64,000 bases of DNA. It comes from Sporolactobacillus sp. Y61 (GTDB lineage Bacteria > Bacillota > Bacilli > Bacillales > Sporolactobacillaceae). The stretch's first letter is position 1; the number at the start of each line of letters is the position of its first letter. The stretch lies in assembly GCF_040529185.1 (NCBI RefSeq), contig NZ_CP159510.1, positions 2,666,001 to 2,730,000 of the forward strand. Direction: 5' to 3'. Both the position numbers and the translations under genes were made by a program. Shown in pieces: positions 7,744-16,143 of the stretch. The notes beneath the pieces are model-generated. The model saw only the letters and a list, made by a program, of their open reading frames with translations, ran no database searches and was not told where the DNA came from.

Positions 7744-7816
7744 TAGCGGCGGGGGGATCGAACCCTCGACCTCACGGGTATGAACCGTACGCTCTAGCCA
7801 GCTGAGCTACACCGCC
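7744..7816 (-). tRNA. Elongator tRNA-Met (anticodon CAT)
   Basis: Begins GGCGGTGTAGCTCAGCTGG and has the loop TTCATAC. The acceptor stem starts with the G1-U72 pair seen in Bacillales elongator tRNA-Met, and the discriminator is A. It lacks the C1xA72 mismatch of initiator tRNA. CCA is not encoded. Its 5' end is one base from the 3' end of tRNA-Asn. Confidence 0.95.
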
Positions 7817-7817
7817 A

Positions 7818-7892
7818 TGGCTCCACAGGCAGGGTTCGAACCTGCGACCAATCGGTTAACAGCCGATTGCTCTACCGCTGAGCTACTGTGGA
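7818..7892 (-). tRNA. tRNA-Asn (anticodon GTT)
   Basis: First tRNA of the operon. The anticodon loop CTGTTAA gives GTT, the acceptor stem TCCACAG/CTGTGGA is intact and GCCA is encoded at the 3' end. Confidence 0.97.
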
Positions 7893-7912
7893 ACAAAATC
7901 AGAACAAGAATT

Positions 7913-7941
7913 AATTTAACATAAGCAGCAACGCCTGTCAA
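7913..7941 (-). promoter_or_regulatory. Sigma-A promoter of the tRNA operon
   Basis: On the minus strand a perfect -35 TTGACA (7936-7941) and -10 TAAATT (7913-7918) are separated by exactly 17 bases, about 20 bases before tRNA-Asn. Confidence 0.8.
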
Positions 7942-8056
7942 TATGCATTTTCGGACATCACAGCTTTTCCAACGACAAGATGTAATATATCATATCTGAA
8001 AGAAAATAACAATGTAAAATAGATCCCCAATCTGGAAAAAATAACAAAAACCTCAT

Positions 8057-8683
8057 TCAGTCTTTGTCGATGACAATCCTCGTTCCATCGACAGATACGA
8101 CTTTAACCGCCACATGCTGATCAAGATAAACGCCATCTGTAATCGCACTGTAATTTTTCCCGTCTATCTTCACCGTTCCAACGGGATGAAAAGGCGTCAG
8201 TGTGATCCCTTTCTTACCAACGAGCTCATTATAGTCTTCATTAATTGAATTATACCCTTTATCGCTGGACAGCTTTTCATGCAGTTGCAGTTTGTCAAGA
8301 TAGTCTCGCTGCGGAATCCACTTTCTGAACAGTAACGATGCAAAGGAACCAATAATAAACGCGATACCAACCAGCATGCCGTAAAGCAGAGACGGTGCAG
8401 GCAGCGCTACTCCAAGGATCATCAGAATGAATCCCAGTATACCGATAATACCGGTTGTAAACAGCTTACCGTCAATAATGATCAGCAGAAGTCCGCCAAT
8501 AAGCAGCAGAACAATCCATATCGAAGCCTGATCAGTCAGAAAATAATGGAAGTAATAAATAAAAAGCAAGCTCCCCAGAATAGCAAGAATCCCTTTTCCC
8601 TTAACGAGAAGTTCGGCAAAAAGTAAACATGCAGCAAGCAGGATCACAAAGAATCCGCCTGCAGGATAGGATAAATAGTCCAA
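8057..8683 (-). CDS. NfeD-like membrane protein
   Basis: A 208-residue protein with four or more membrane segments in the first 125 residues and a C-terminal OB-fold-type domain (from ELVGKKGITLTPFHPVGTVKIDGK to the end) typical of NfeD. NfeD proteins usually partner flotillin/stomatin-type SPFH proteins in membrane domains; floA is present in this window but 23 kb away. The start is a TTG at 8683 with AGAGGAG upstream; the open frame extends further to 8824 without a ribosome site. It is the short form lacking the N-terminal ClpP-like protease domain found in long NfeD proteins such as YqeZ. Confidence 0.8.
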   Translation of the reverse strand: MDYLSYPAGGFFVILLAACLLFAELLVKGKGILAILGSLLFIYYFHYFLTDQASIWIVLLLIGGLLLIIIDGKLFTTGIIGILGFILMILGVALPAPSLLYGMLVGIAFIIGSFASLLFRKWIPQRDYLDKLQLHEKLSSDKGYNSINEDYNELVGKKGITLTPFHPVGTVKIDGKNYSAITDGVYLDQHVAVKVVSVDGTRIVIDKD

Positions 8684-8850
8684 AGTCAGCACTCCTCTCT
8701 GTCTGAGGCCCCCGTACTCATGCGAAAGAGACACCCCTATCTTATTAAAACATACGGGAAGCCGGCAGGAAAGATACAACAATATTTTTTTAGCCGGGCA
8801 GCATAAATGGACTGCCTGTCGCATACATATGTTTCAAGGAGATGATTGAT

Positions 8851-9168
8851 ATGAGGAGGCGTATTTTTACCATTCTCTTTCTTATTGCCTGCTGGACAAG
8901 TTATACGGATCTGACCTCCGGATCACTTCCCGGTGGGCAGCAGGTCAGAGAAAATGCCGGATCAACCCGGCAGACGGCGATTCCTTATAAGAATATAATG
9001 GTTACACCCGGCGACACCCTTCTCTCTGTGATTGAACGGGTTAACCAGAGTGTACCTGACATCTCGCAGGTGATGCAGGACTTTACCAGGCTGAACCCTT
9101 CAGTCGATCCTAACCATCTGCAAATTGGCAGAACCTATGCTTTTCCTGTCTATGATCAAAAACACTGA
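8851..9168 (+). CDS. yqfZ: Exported LysM-type protein, YqfZ-like
   Basis: A 105-residue protein with an N-terminal signal or anchor segment (about residues 5-14) and a C-terminal LysM-like domain (VTPGDTLLSVIERVN to LQIGRTYAFPV), which would bind peptidoglycan outside the membrane. The ATG at 8851 has AAGGAG nine bases upstream; the ATG at 8842 is too close to that site. It lies next to ispG, as YqfZ does in B. subtilis. Confidence 0.7.
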   Translation: MRRRIFTILFLIACWTSYTDLTSGSLPGGQQVRENAGSTRQTAIPYKNIMVTPGDTLLSVIERVNQSVPDISQVMQDFTRLNPSVDPNHLQIGRTYAFPVYDQKH

Positions 9169-9199
9169 ATAACCATTCACAGCATTTCACAGCAAATCA

Positions 9200-9208
9200 T
9201 GATATACT
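9200..9208 (+). promoter_or_regulatory. Extended -10 element upstream of ispG
   Basis: TG-A-TATACT matches the extended -10 consensus TGnTATAAT with one mismatch and lies about 60 bases before the ispG start. No good -35 is visible at the right distance. Confidence 0.4.
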
Positions 9209-9268
9209 GGATTTGTCTGGATCTTTTGCAGATAATTCATTTTCACTCATAAAAGGGGCGAATGTTTC

Positions 9269-10378
9269 GTGTCTGAAATGACGCATCGCACAAAAACCAG
9301 AAAAGTAAAAGTTGGAAATTTAATCATTGGCGGATCCAATGAAGTCATTATACAAAGCATGACAACAACCAAAACACGTGATGTGGAAGCGACGGTTGCA
9401 CAAATTCACCGTCTTGAAAATGCGGGTTGCCAGCTGGTTCGCGTGGCGTGCCCGACTATGGAGGACGCACTCGCAATCCCTGATATAAAAAAACAGATTC
9501 ACATTCCTCTGGTTGTGGATATCCACTTTAATTACAAACTGGCACTAAAAGCAATTGAAGGCGGTGCCGACAAAATTCGTATCAACCCCGGAAATATCGG
9601 CAAAAGAGAAAATGTCGAAGCCGTCGTCCGTGCCGCAAAAGCCAAACATATCCCGATCCGGATTGGTGTCAATGCAGGCTCTCTTGAGCGACATATTCTG
9701 GAAAAATACGGCTATCCGACAGCTGACGGGATGGTTGAAAGCGCGCTGCATCACATCAAAATTCTTGAAGATCTCGACTTTCATGACATTGTGGTTTCGC
9801 TGAAAGCCTCCAATATCAATCTGGCTGTTGAAGCGTATGAAAAAGCAGCACGTGCTTTTGATTACCCTCTTCACCTTGGGATTACAGAATCCGGCACTAA
9901 ATTTTCAGGCAGTATTAAGAGCGCAGCCGGACTCGGTATCCTTCTGCATGAAGGCATTGGCAATACGATCCGTATCTCTCTTTCTGCTGATCCTGTTGAA
10001 GAGGTAAGGGTCTGCCGCGAATTACTTAAAGCGTTCGGTCTGACAAATGCAGCGACCCTGGTCTCGTGTCCGACCTGCGGACGTATTCAGATTGATCTGA
10101 TTAAGATTGCCAATCAAGTTGAGGAATACATTGATCATATCCATGTACCCATTAAAGTATCTGTCCTTGGCTGCGCTGTTAACGGACCAGGTGAGGCACG
10201 TGAAGCAGATATCGGCATTGCCGGGGGGCATGGGGAGGGCCTGCTTTTCCGTCACGGAAAAATCATCAGAAAAGTCCCTGAAGACCGGATGGTGGATGAA
10301 CTGAAGATTGAAATAGACAAACTGGCCGCTGAATATGAGGCAAAGAAAAAAGCTGAGCAGGAAAAAATGAATGTCTGA
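9269..10378 (+). CDS. ispG: 4-hydroxy-3-methylbut-2-enyl diphosphate synthase (IspG)
   Basis: A 369-residue [4Fe-4S] enzyme of the MEP isoprenoid pathway that converts MEcPP to HMBPP. The cluster ligands are visible as [11 protein letters not shown] and CAVNGPGEA in the C-terminal third, and the TIM-barrel start has the typical [16 protein letters not shown] segment. The GTG at 9269 follows AAGGGG; an ATG at 9278 is possible but further from the ribosome site. Length matches bacterial single-domain IspG. ispH, the next step of the pathway, lies at 14990 on the same strand but in a separate unit. Confidence 0.97.
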   Translation: MSEMTHRTKTRKVKVGNLIIGGSNEVIIQSMTTTKTRDVEATVAQIHRLENAGCQLVRVACPTMEDALAIPDIKKQIHIPLVVDIHFNYKLALKAIEGGADKIRINPGNIGKRENVEAVVRAAKAKHIPIRIGVNAGSLERHILEKYGYPTADGMVESALHHIKILEDLDFHDIVVSLKASNINLAVEAYEKAARAFDYPLHLGITESGTKFSGSIKSAAGLGILLHEGIGNTIRISLSADPVEEVRVCRELLKAFGLTNAATLVSCPTCGRIQIDLIKIANQVEEYIDHIHVPIKVSVLGCAVNGPGEAREADIGIAGGHGEGLLFRHGKIIRKVPEDRMVDELKIEIDKLAAEYEAKKKAEQEKMNV

Positions 10379-10393
10379 CCGATTCCTTGCTGA

Positions 10394-10430
10394 AAGACCC
10401 GGAGCTCCGAGATGCTCCGGGTCTTACTTT
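10394..10430 (+). terminator. Terminator after ispG
   Basis: A 12-bp perfect stem (AAGACCCGGAGC / GCTCCGGGTCTT) with an eight-base loop is followed by a weak T-rich stretch. It may also serve the convergent nitroreductase gene. Confidence 0.8.
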
Positions 10431-10453
10431 GAAATATAAATTGGATAGAAGTC

Positions 10454-11032
10454 TTATTCTGTAACCCAGGTTGAAATTTCATCTACAGATTTACGCTTCG
10501 GAGCCTTCGGTGTAAGTCCGGGCTCCGGATATCCGACATAAAGATACCCCAGAACCAGCCCCCCTTCTGAAACACCAAAGGACTGTTTCATGAGATCTGT
10601 ATATGACGGATCACCTGTACGCCAGATGGCTCCCAGTCCAAGTGCATGCGCTGTCAGCCACATATTTTCGACGGCACAGGCCGTTGCTGCGATTTCCTCA
10701 ACTTTTTTGACTTTTGGCTGATCGCTCGGTTCAATTGAAATCACGATCACGACAGGAGATCGCTTTGCCTTGGCAATGCCCTTTTTCATCGCTGTATCCA
10801 GAGCTGCCTGATCAGGGTTCTCAAGTTTCTGCTGGTTAAGGGTCCCGTATACCTTTCCCAGTTTATTACGTCCCTCCCCTGTCAGCACTGTAAAATGCCA
10901 GGGTTCTGTATTAAAATGATTGGGTGCGCGACGGGCGGCATCCAGCATTTTTTCAATAAGTTCTTTCGGAGGCTGTTGTTCGGTCACTTTTCGAACAGAT
11001 CTCCTCGTTTTAATCACTTCTAGCGCATCCAT
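10454..11032 (-). CDS. Nitroreductase-family FMN oxidoreductase
   Basis: A 192-residue member of the nitroreductase fold. The N-terminal RRSVRKV and the RAPNHFNTEPWHFTVL segment bind FMN phosphate and isoalloxazine, and GLGAIWRTG near residue 140 is the usual second FMN-binding loop. Proteins of this type reduce nitro-compounds or quinones with NAD(P)H; the physiological substrate cannot be told from sequence. The ATG at 11032 has AAGGA nine bases upstream and is preferred over the ATG at 11041, which abuts that site. It has no counterpart at this position in B. subtilis. Confidence 0.85.
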   Translation of the reverse strand: MDALEVIKTRRSVRKVTEQQPPKELIEKMLDAARRAPNHFNTEPWHFTVLTGEGRNKLGKVYGTLNQQKLENPDQAALDTAMKKGIAKAKRSPVVIVISIEPSDQPKVKKVEEIAATACAVENMWLTAHALGLGAIWRTGDPSYTDLMKQSFGVSEGGLVLGYLYVGYPEPGLTPKAPKRKSVDEISTWVTE

Positions 11033-11112
11033 GTATATCATTCCTTCTTCACAATATTGTCACACTTTAATTTTATCACAGTGACTTTTTGTTCTGAAGA
11101 AAAATGCCTGTA

Positions 11113-11147
11113 CAAAAAGGCGCTTTGACTGAACAAAGCACCTTTTT
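11113..11147 (-). terminator. Terminator after the YqfX-like gene
   Basis: A 15-base stem with one C/A mismatch (CAAAAAGG-GCTTTG / CAAAGC-CCTTTTTG) lies just downstream of the gene at 11157 on the minus strand, with the T-run inside the 3' arm. Confidence 0.7.
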
Positions 11148-11156
11148 GCCAAAATG

Positions 11157-11519
11157 TCACCAGAATAACGGTGACAGTAATTGAATCAGAACGGCAACGA
11201 TCCCGATTCCGATCGCCCAGCCACCAAGTGTGCGGGCGCCCTGACGATACGCTACATAGCCGATAATGATACCGGCAATCCCCAGTACGATCGGTAGAAA
11301 GAAAAGCGCGCACGCAGAAATGATCAGTGCGAGCCAGCCGATTCCTGTCCCGCCTTCCAGTGACCGGCGTCCTTCAGAATGCAGCGGCTTATCATCTCTG
11401 TTTCGTCTCGCGGCTTCCGGATCGTATTGATCGGCTGCCAGTTCCTTTGCATATTCCTCATTATTGTAAGCATTCCGCTTATCATATAATGATTCTTCAT
11501 CATGATCCCGTCCAGCCAT
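11157..11519 (-). CDS. yqfX: Small membrane protein, YqfX-like
   Basis: A 120-residue protein with a charged, cytosolic N-terminal half (many Asp, Glu, Arg) and two membrane segments in the C-terminal half (LALIISACALFFLPIVLG and GWAIGIGIVAVLIQLL) joined by a short YRQGARTLGG turn. Its layout and position near ispG agree with B. subtilis YqfX. The ATG at 11519 has GAGGGG five bases upstream. Function is unknown. Confidence 0.65.
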   Translation of the reverse strand: MAGRDHDEESLYDKRNAYNNEEYAKELAADQYDPEAARRNRDDKPLHSEGRRSLEGGTGIGWLALIISACALFFLPIVLGIAGIIIGYVAYRQGARTLGGWAIGIGIVAVLIQLLSPLFW

Positions 11520-11611
11520 AGTGACCCCTCGCTTTCTTTTTAGGATCACCTATAGTGTGACTCAGATCTTCACTTTTAATGATGCATTTATTGGAAATGA
11601 AAATGTAAACA

Positions 11612-12601
11612 CTAATCAGCAAATGGCAGACTGAAGCTTGCAGTCGTTCCTTTTCCCGGCATACTGCTGAGGCAAAAGCTGCCATGATGCTCTGTGATAA
11701 TCTTTTTACATAGAGACAAGCCAACGCCTGTCCCGTTTTCTTTCGTGGAGAAGAAGGGGCGCCCAACCTGTTTCAGAAGATGATTTTCAATACCCGGGCC
11801 ATTATCGGTCAATGAGATTCTATACCCACTGTCTTCAACCGAACCACGGAAAAAAATCTTTTTTTCTGTCCCTTCTTTTCCCTCTACGGCCTCCAGGGCG
11901 TTTCTCAGCATATTCAGAATGACTTGCTTAATCATTGATAAATCAACATTGCATACGTTTACAGAAAAGGCAATATCATAATCGAATGTCACCTTTTTAA
12001 CCAGGCATTCCGATGAAATGAACGCAATGAGAGCCATGCAGAGTTTGTCCGGAAGCATTTTTTTCATATTTATTTTTTTCCGGGTCAGTTTCAGAAAATT
12101 ATCCAGAATGCCATACATCCTGTCAATTTCCGATAAGATCGTACGGTTATATTTATCAAATTCCTGTGTATACGTGGACAATTGGACAAAACCCTTGATA
12201 ACAGTCAGCGGATTCCTCAGCTCATGAGCAAATTCTGCTGCAGCCCTTTTCAATGGATCAGTTCTGTAACCGGCAAGATAAATTTTCCCGTTTTTGAAGA
12301 AGCCGTTGTAATAAATACCCATGTCCCTGTCGTTCATACGGTCATGGAGCAAGGCTGAAACAATATCAGGCTCTTTCTGGATCGCATTCAGAAAGGCTTT
12401 TGCTTCAATCACCGCGTCTTTGGTAAAAAAATCATAAAAGGAATGTCCAAACTGTCTGACCATAATGTCACCATTCTGATTGCAGTCGATAATCCTGCCA
12501 TCGGGAGCAAGGCAGAAGCGTATTTCCAGAGACAGCTGATTTTCAAACAGGTCTTTTTCAGAAACGGTTAAAAAGGATTCATGATAGATGATGGTTATCA
12601 C
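11612..12601 (-). CDS. Soluble sensor histidine kinase, sporulation-kinase type
   Basis: A 329-residue histidine kinase without membrane segments. An N-terminal PAS-like sensing region (about residues 1-115) is followed by the phosphoacceptor H-box FAHELRNPLTVIKG, then the ATPase domain with N-box NMLRNALEA, G1 DNGPGI and G2 GTGVGLSL. The H-box sequence is of the kind found in KinA-KinE, which feed the Spo0F-Spo0A phosphorelay, and no response regulator gene lies beside it, as expected for an orphan sporulation kinase. The only start in range is GTG at 12601, which sits unusually close to AGAGGA, so the true start is uncertain. Confidence 0.85.
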   Translation of the reverse strand: MITIIYHESFLTVSEKDLFENQLSLEIRFCLAPDGRIIDCNQNGDIMVRQFGHSFYDFFTKDAVIEAKAFLNAIQKEPDIVSALLHDRMNDRDMGIYYNGFFKNGKIYLAGYRTDPLKRAAAEFAHELRNPLTVIKGFVQLSTYTQEFDKYNRTILSEIDRMYGILDNFLKLTRKKINMKKMLPDKLCMALIAFISSECLVKKVTFDYDIAFSVNVCNVDLSMIKQVILNMLRNALEAVEGKEGTEKKIFFRGSVEDSGYRISLTDNGPGIENHLLKQVGRPFFSTKENGTGVGLSLCKKIITEHHGSFCLSSMPGKGTTASFSLPFAD

Positions 12602-12851
12602 TCCTCTTTTACTTAATGCCTGATTTCAAGCGCTCCCCGTATGTTGATCACTGTTCTATATTTTTAAGTGACCCTTTTTCTTGTTTACACTAATTATACT
12701 TGATCGGCGACAAATGACATAGAAAAACACACGAATATTGTTCGACACGATTTGACATTCTGCCCATTTTTAGATTTCCTGTATCTTTTTTAATCCGCTC
12801 TCATAGGTTAAACAGAAGCGACGATATACACGCAAGCAGGAGGGAGCCTTA

Positions 12852-13118
12852 TTGAATCCCCTTATTCAGGCCATCATTAATAAGAGAGTCAACTCAGTCA
12901 CTGCAGATGAACTGTTTCAGCAAGCCAGACAATACCAGATTCCGGTTTCAAAAAATCAGGCGAAAAGAATAGCATCACGCGTGCAAGGGAAGAATCTCGA
13001 CCTGTTTCACCCGAACGGTCAGCTCGCTCTACGCAGAATTCTTGACGATGAAATTGGCCCTGACCTGGCTGAAAAACTGCAGCAGCAATTCAATAAAATC
13101 ATCGATCAATTTCATTGA
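12852..13118 (+). CDS. yqfT: DUF2624 protein YqfT
   Basis: An 88-residue protein matching the YqfT (DUF2624) family: an N-terminal helix with INKRVNSVTADEL, then YQIPVSKNQAKRIA and a long amphipathic C-terminal half. It is cytosolic and of unknown function. The start is TTG at 12852 with AGGAGGGAG upstream. It is convergent with nfo, as in Bacillus where yqfT and nfo (yqfS) are neighbours. Confidence 0.8.
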   Translation: MNPLIQAIINKRVNSVTADELFQQARQYQIPVSKNQAKRIASRVQGKNLDLFHPNGQLALRRILDDEIGPDLAEKLQQQFNKIIDQFH

Positions 13119-13129
13119 AAAAAAGCCAA

Positions 13130-13163
13130 AAAAACAGATCAGTTTTCGCGCTGATCTGTTTTT
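13130..13163. terminator. Bidirectional terminator between yqfT and nfo
   Basis: A 13-bp perfect stem (AAAAACAGATCAG / CTGATCTGTTTTT) lies between convergent genes, with T-runs at the 3' side on both strands. Confidence 0.9.
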
Positions 13164-13174
13164 GATTTCCCGGT

Positions 13175-14068
13175 CTATTGAGCCATAATATCATCCAGAA
13201 GATGGCTGTTAAATTTCTCCTGCTTCAACATGGCAATTTCAAATTTATATGGTGGTTTTTTATTCTTTCTGTCCTCACCGACATAAGGCGTTTCAAGTAT
13301 TTTAGGCAGATGGGAAAGCTGCGGGTGGTGAACAATAGCATTCAAAGCATCAAAACCGATACAGCCCAGTCCAATATTCGCGTGCCTGTCCTTATGTGAT
13401 CCCTGAGGATTTTTACTGTCATTAACATGAACCACTTTCATCCGGTCAAGGCCGATAACCTTGTCAAAAGTATTTAATACATCATCAAAATCATCCTTAA
13501 CAGGATAACCGGCATCACTGGTATGGCAGGTATCGAAGCAGATCGACAGTTTCTCATTCAGATGAACACCATCGATAATCTGTGCCAGCTGCTCAAACCG
13601 GTACCCGCATTCACTGCCCTTCCCGGCCATGGTTTCCAGGGCAATCTGTACCGTGTCCCGGGCTTCGAGCACCTCGTTTAAACCCTCGATAATTTTTTTC
13701 AGGCCGGTATTGACTCCGGCTCCGACATGCGCACCCGGATGCAGCACGATCTGTCTGGCCCCAATCGCTTCTGCCCTGTCAATTTCCTTTCTTAAAAAAG
13801 ACACACCCAGGGCAAAGGTTTCCGGCTTTACTGTATTCGCAATATTTATAATATACGGCGCATGAACGACAACTTCCTCAATATGATGCTTTTTCATATG
13901 TTCGCGTCCGGCTTCGATATTCAGTTTTTCTACAGGTTTCCTGGCTGTATTCTGTGGCGCGCCAGTATAAATCATCATGACGGTTTCATCAAAAGCAGCA
14001 GCTTCCTCACTGGCGCCGAGAAGCATTTTTTTACCCGACATATGTACATGTGAACCAATCTTCAGCAC
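13175..14068 (-). CDS. nfo: Endonuclease IV (AP endonuclease)
   Basis: A 297-residue zinc-dependent AP endonuclease that incises DNA 5' of abasic sites in base excision repair; in B. subtilis it also protects spore DNA. Metal-ligand segments are visible: GSHVHMSG at the start, [50 protein letters not shown] and ILETPYVG. The GTG at 14068 follows AGGGGGG six bases upstream and gives the exact length of B. subtilis Nfo (297). Confidence 0.97.
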   Translation of the reverse strand: MLKIGSHVHMSGKKMLLGASEEAAAFDETVMMIYTGAPQNTARKPVEKLNIEAGREHMKKHHIEEVVVHAPYIINIANTVKPETFALGVSFLRKEIDRAEAIGARQIVLHPGAHVGAGVNTGLKKIIEGLNEVLEARDTVQIALETMAGKGSECGYRFEQLAQIIDGVHLNEKLSICFDTCHTSDAGYPVKDDFDDVLNTFDKVIGLDRMKVVHVNDSKNPQGSHKDRHANIGLGCIGFDALNAIVHHPQLSHLPKILETPYVGEDRKNKKPPYKFEIAMLKQEKFNSHLLDDIMAQ

Positions 14069-14306
14069 ATCCGTCCCCCCTCTTCTTAACATCAACATTC
14101 TAACATATTCTGACTGTTTTCTCCCCACAGAACGTTTGAGGTATTCACCTGACAGGGAAGAATACATACACTGATATCAGTAGCAATGGGTAAAATACTG
14201 CCGGCGGAAAAGCACAGGCGTCGCCGGAGGTTACGTCTTCTAAATCTTTCCCCCCGTAAAATTTTATGCTTACTTAAAGTACAAAAAAACAAAGGAAGGG
14301 ATGATT

Positions 14307-14897
14307 ATGCCCCCATTCGGTCAAGATCCGTTTCAGCAAATGTTTCCACAGCATCAGACTCCGCCCTTCCCTCAACCGTCGCAACGGGGATTCCCTCCTC
14401 TGTTTCCGGGTTCACCTTTTCCGCCTCCTTCACCGCCGCCTGCTGTACCGCCTCAGACACCAGGTGGTCTGGCCAGCATGGTATCTTCTCTGCTGTCATC
14501 CGGAGCAGGTCAGAATGGCGGTGGTTTAAACCTGACAGGTATGCTGATGAATGCACAGAAAGCGATTCAGACCGCCCAGACCGTCCTGCCCATGATTCAG
14601 CAATTCGGACCGATGATTAAAAGCGCGCCGACCATACTGAGCATTTTAAAAACCCTGCAGTCCTCAGATGAGAGCAGCCAGGAAAAGTCATCCGTTCAGG
14701 AGCGCGAACCTGAGCGTGCCAAAATGGATGCTGTGCCGGAAAAAAGGGAAACGGATAGCCTTAGCGCTCATGCTGCAACGGATTCTGACAATAAAGCTGT
14801 GACAGACAGTCGGTCCGACCGCAGGGTAAAAAAAGCGAAAAATCGACAAGGGACACAACAGGTGACAAAACCGTCAAAACCCCGCCTGTACGTCTGA
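14307..14897 (+). CDS. yqfQ: YqfQ/VrrA-like proline-rich protein
   Basis: A 196-residue protein with a Pro/Phe/Gln-rich N-terminal third, a Gly/Ser linker, then a conserved core (LTGMLMNAQKAIQTAQTVLPM to TILSILKTL) typical of the YqfQ-like (VrrA) family, followed by a charged low-complexity tail. The ATG at 14307 lies six bases after AAGGAAGGG; the ATG at 14301 abuts that site. It lies just upstream of ispH, as yqfQ is near ispH (yqfP) in Bacillus. VrrA contains variable repeats in B. anthracis; its function is not established. Confidence 0.75.
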   Translation: MPPFGQDPFQQMFPQHQTPPFPQPSQRGFPPLFPGSPFPPPSPPPAVPPQTPGGLASMVSSLLSSGAGQNGGGLNLTGMLMNAQKAIQTAQTVLPMIQQFGPMIKSAPTILSILKTLQSSDESSQEKSSVQEREPERAKMDAVPEKRETDSLSAHAATDSDNKAVTDSRSDRRVKKAKNRQGTQQVTKPSKPRLYV

Positions 14898-14915
14898 GAG
14901 ACCCGGAAGCCTTCG

Positions 14916-14944
14916 TTGTGTTATGATCACTTGTCCCCTATAAT
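14916..14944 (+). promoter_or_regulatory. Sigma-A promoter of ispH
   Basis: TTGTGT (14916-14921) and a perfect -10 TATAAT (14939-14944) are separated by 17 bases, about 45 bases before the ispH start. Confidence 0.65.
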
Positions 14945-14989
14945 AAAGATTAGTGCAGAATGCTTACTGCAGAACGGAGAGGACACACA

Positions 14990-15982
14990 ATGAAAGTAAT
15001 CAGAGTCTCGCCGCGGGGCTACTGTTATGGTGTGGTAGACGCACTTGTTATTGCCAGAAAAGCTGCGATGAATAAGGACTTACCGCGTCCCATATATATA
15101 TTAGGCATGATTGTTCATAACCAACACGTGACTGATGCGTTTGATAAAGAAGGCATTATCACATTGGACGCGCGCGGGGAAAAGCGTATCGATCTTCTTA
15201 AGGAAATTGATCATGGTACCGTCATATTTACAGCGCACGGCGTCTCTCCTGAAGTACGAAAAACAGCAGAACAAAAAGGCTTGACAACAATAGATGCCAC
15301 TTGTCCGGACGTGACAAAAACACATACGTTGATTGAAAAGAAGAAAGAGGAAGGGTATCATGTCATTTATATTGGCAAAAAGGGACATCCTGAGCCGGAA
15401 GGTGCTGTCGGCGTAGCACCCGACAAAGTACATCTTGTGGAAACAGCCGATGATGTCGATCGATTGCATCTTGATGCGGAAAAAATCATCATTACCAATC
15501 AGACAACCATGAGCCAGTGGGATGTTCAGGAGATCATGAACTACATCAGGGACAAATATCCTCAGGCTGAATCCTGTAATGAAATTTGTCGTGCGACACA
15601 AACCCGTCAGGAGGCCGTTGCCAGGCAGGCGAAAGAAGCTGATCTGCTGATTGTTGTCGGTGATCCGCGTAGCAACAACTCGAACAGGCTTGCTCAGGTA
15701 TCCCGAGAAATTGCGCATACGCCGGCCCATAGAATTGCTGATCTTTCCGAGCTCCAACGCTCCTGGCTGGAGCATGTACATACAGTAGCAGTCACAGCAG
15801 GGGCTTCCACGCCTACTCAGCTGACTAAAGAGGTTATTTTATTTCTTGACCAGTATGATCCTGATAACCCGGAAACCTGGTCTACTGAAAGCAAGGCATC
15901 AAAAAACAGGGACATCCTGCCTAAGGTAAAGTTCAACCATATCCACCGCAGGCGCAGGATGGGAAAATCTAAATCCGTCTGA
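14990..15982 (+). CDS. ispH: 4-hydroxy-3-methylbut-2-enyl diphosphate reductase (IspH)
   Basis: A protein of about 330 residues that performs the last step of the MEP pathway, reducing HMBPP to IPP and DMAPP with an iron-sulfur cluster. The three cluster cysteines are seen in [20 protein letters not shown] and [11 protein letters not shown], and the substrate-binding HGVSP and TNQTTMS motifs are present. The ATG at 14990 follows GGAGAGG; the open frame upstream to 14960 has no ribosome site. The basic C-terminal tail ([12 protein letters not shown]) is longer than in many homologues. Confidence 0.96.
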   Translation: MKVIRVSPRGYCYGVVDALVIARKAAMNKDLPRPIYILGMIVHNQHVTDAFDKEGIITLDARGEKRIDLLKEIDHGTVIFTAHGVSPEVRKTAEQKGLTTIDATCPDVTKTHTLIEKKKEEGYHVIYIGKKGHPEPEGAVGVAPDKVHLVETADDVDRLHLDAEKIIITNQTTMSQWDVQEIMNYIRDKYPQAESCNEICRATQTRQEAVARQAKEADLLIVVGDPRSNNSNRLAQVSREIAHTPAHRIADLSELQRSWLEHVHTVAVTAGASTPTQLTKEVILFLDQYDPDNPETWSTESKASKNRDILPKVKFNHIHRRRRMGKSKSV

Positions 15983-15994
15983 TAAATCAGCAAA

Positions 15995-16024
15995 AAGGGC
16001 ATCCGCCACAAAGCGGATGCCCTT
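15995..16024. terminator. Terminator between ispH and yqfO
   Basis: A 12-bp perfect stem (AAGGGCATCCGC / GCGGATGCCCTT). The T-run (CTTTTTG) is on the minus-strand side, so it ends yqfO transcripts best. A separate nine-base inverted repeat (16034-16042 / 16056-16064) lies just inside it with no T-run. Confidence 0.8.
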
Positions 16025-16143
16025 CATTAATCTCCTGACGGAATATTTACGACTCTCCGTCAGGATGAAGAAAAACTGACCGACTGCAGGTCGCAGGGGA
16101 CGGTTTTCTGAACCTTTCTTCATAAAAATGGAATATAAAGGGA

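Noticed and set aside
14186..14620. A 144-codon plus-strand open frame overlapping the start of yqfQ
   Set aside because: Out of phase with yqfQ, which has the conserved core and a better ribosome site; the product is Arg/Ser-rich shadow sequence.
15101..15781. A 226-codon minus-strand open frame
   Set aside because: Antisense to ispH, with no ribosome site and no motif.
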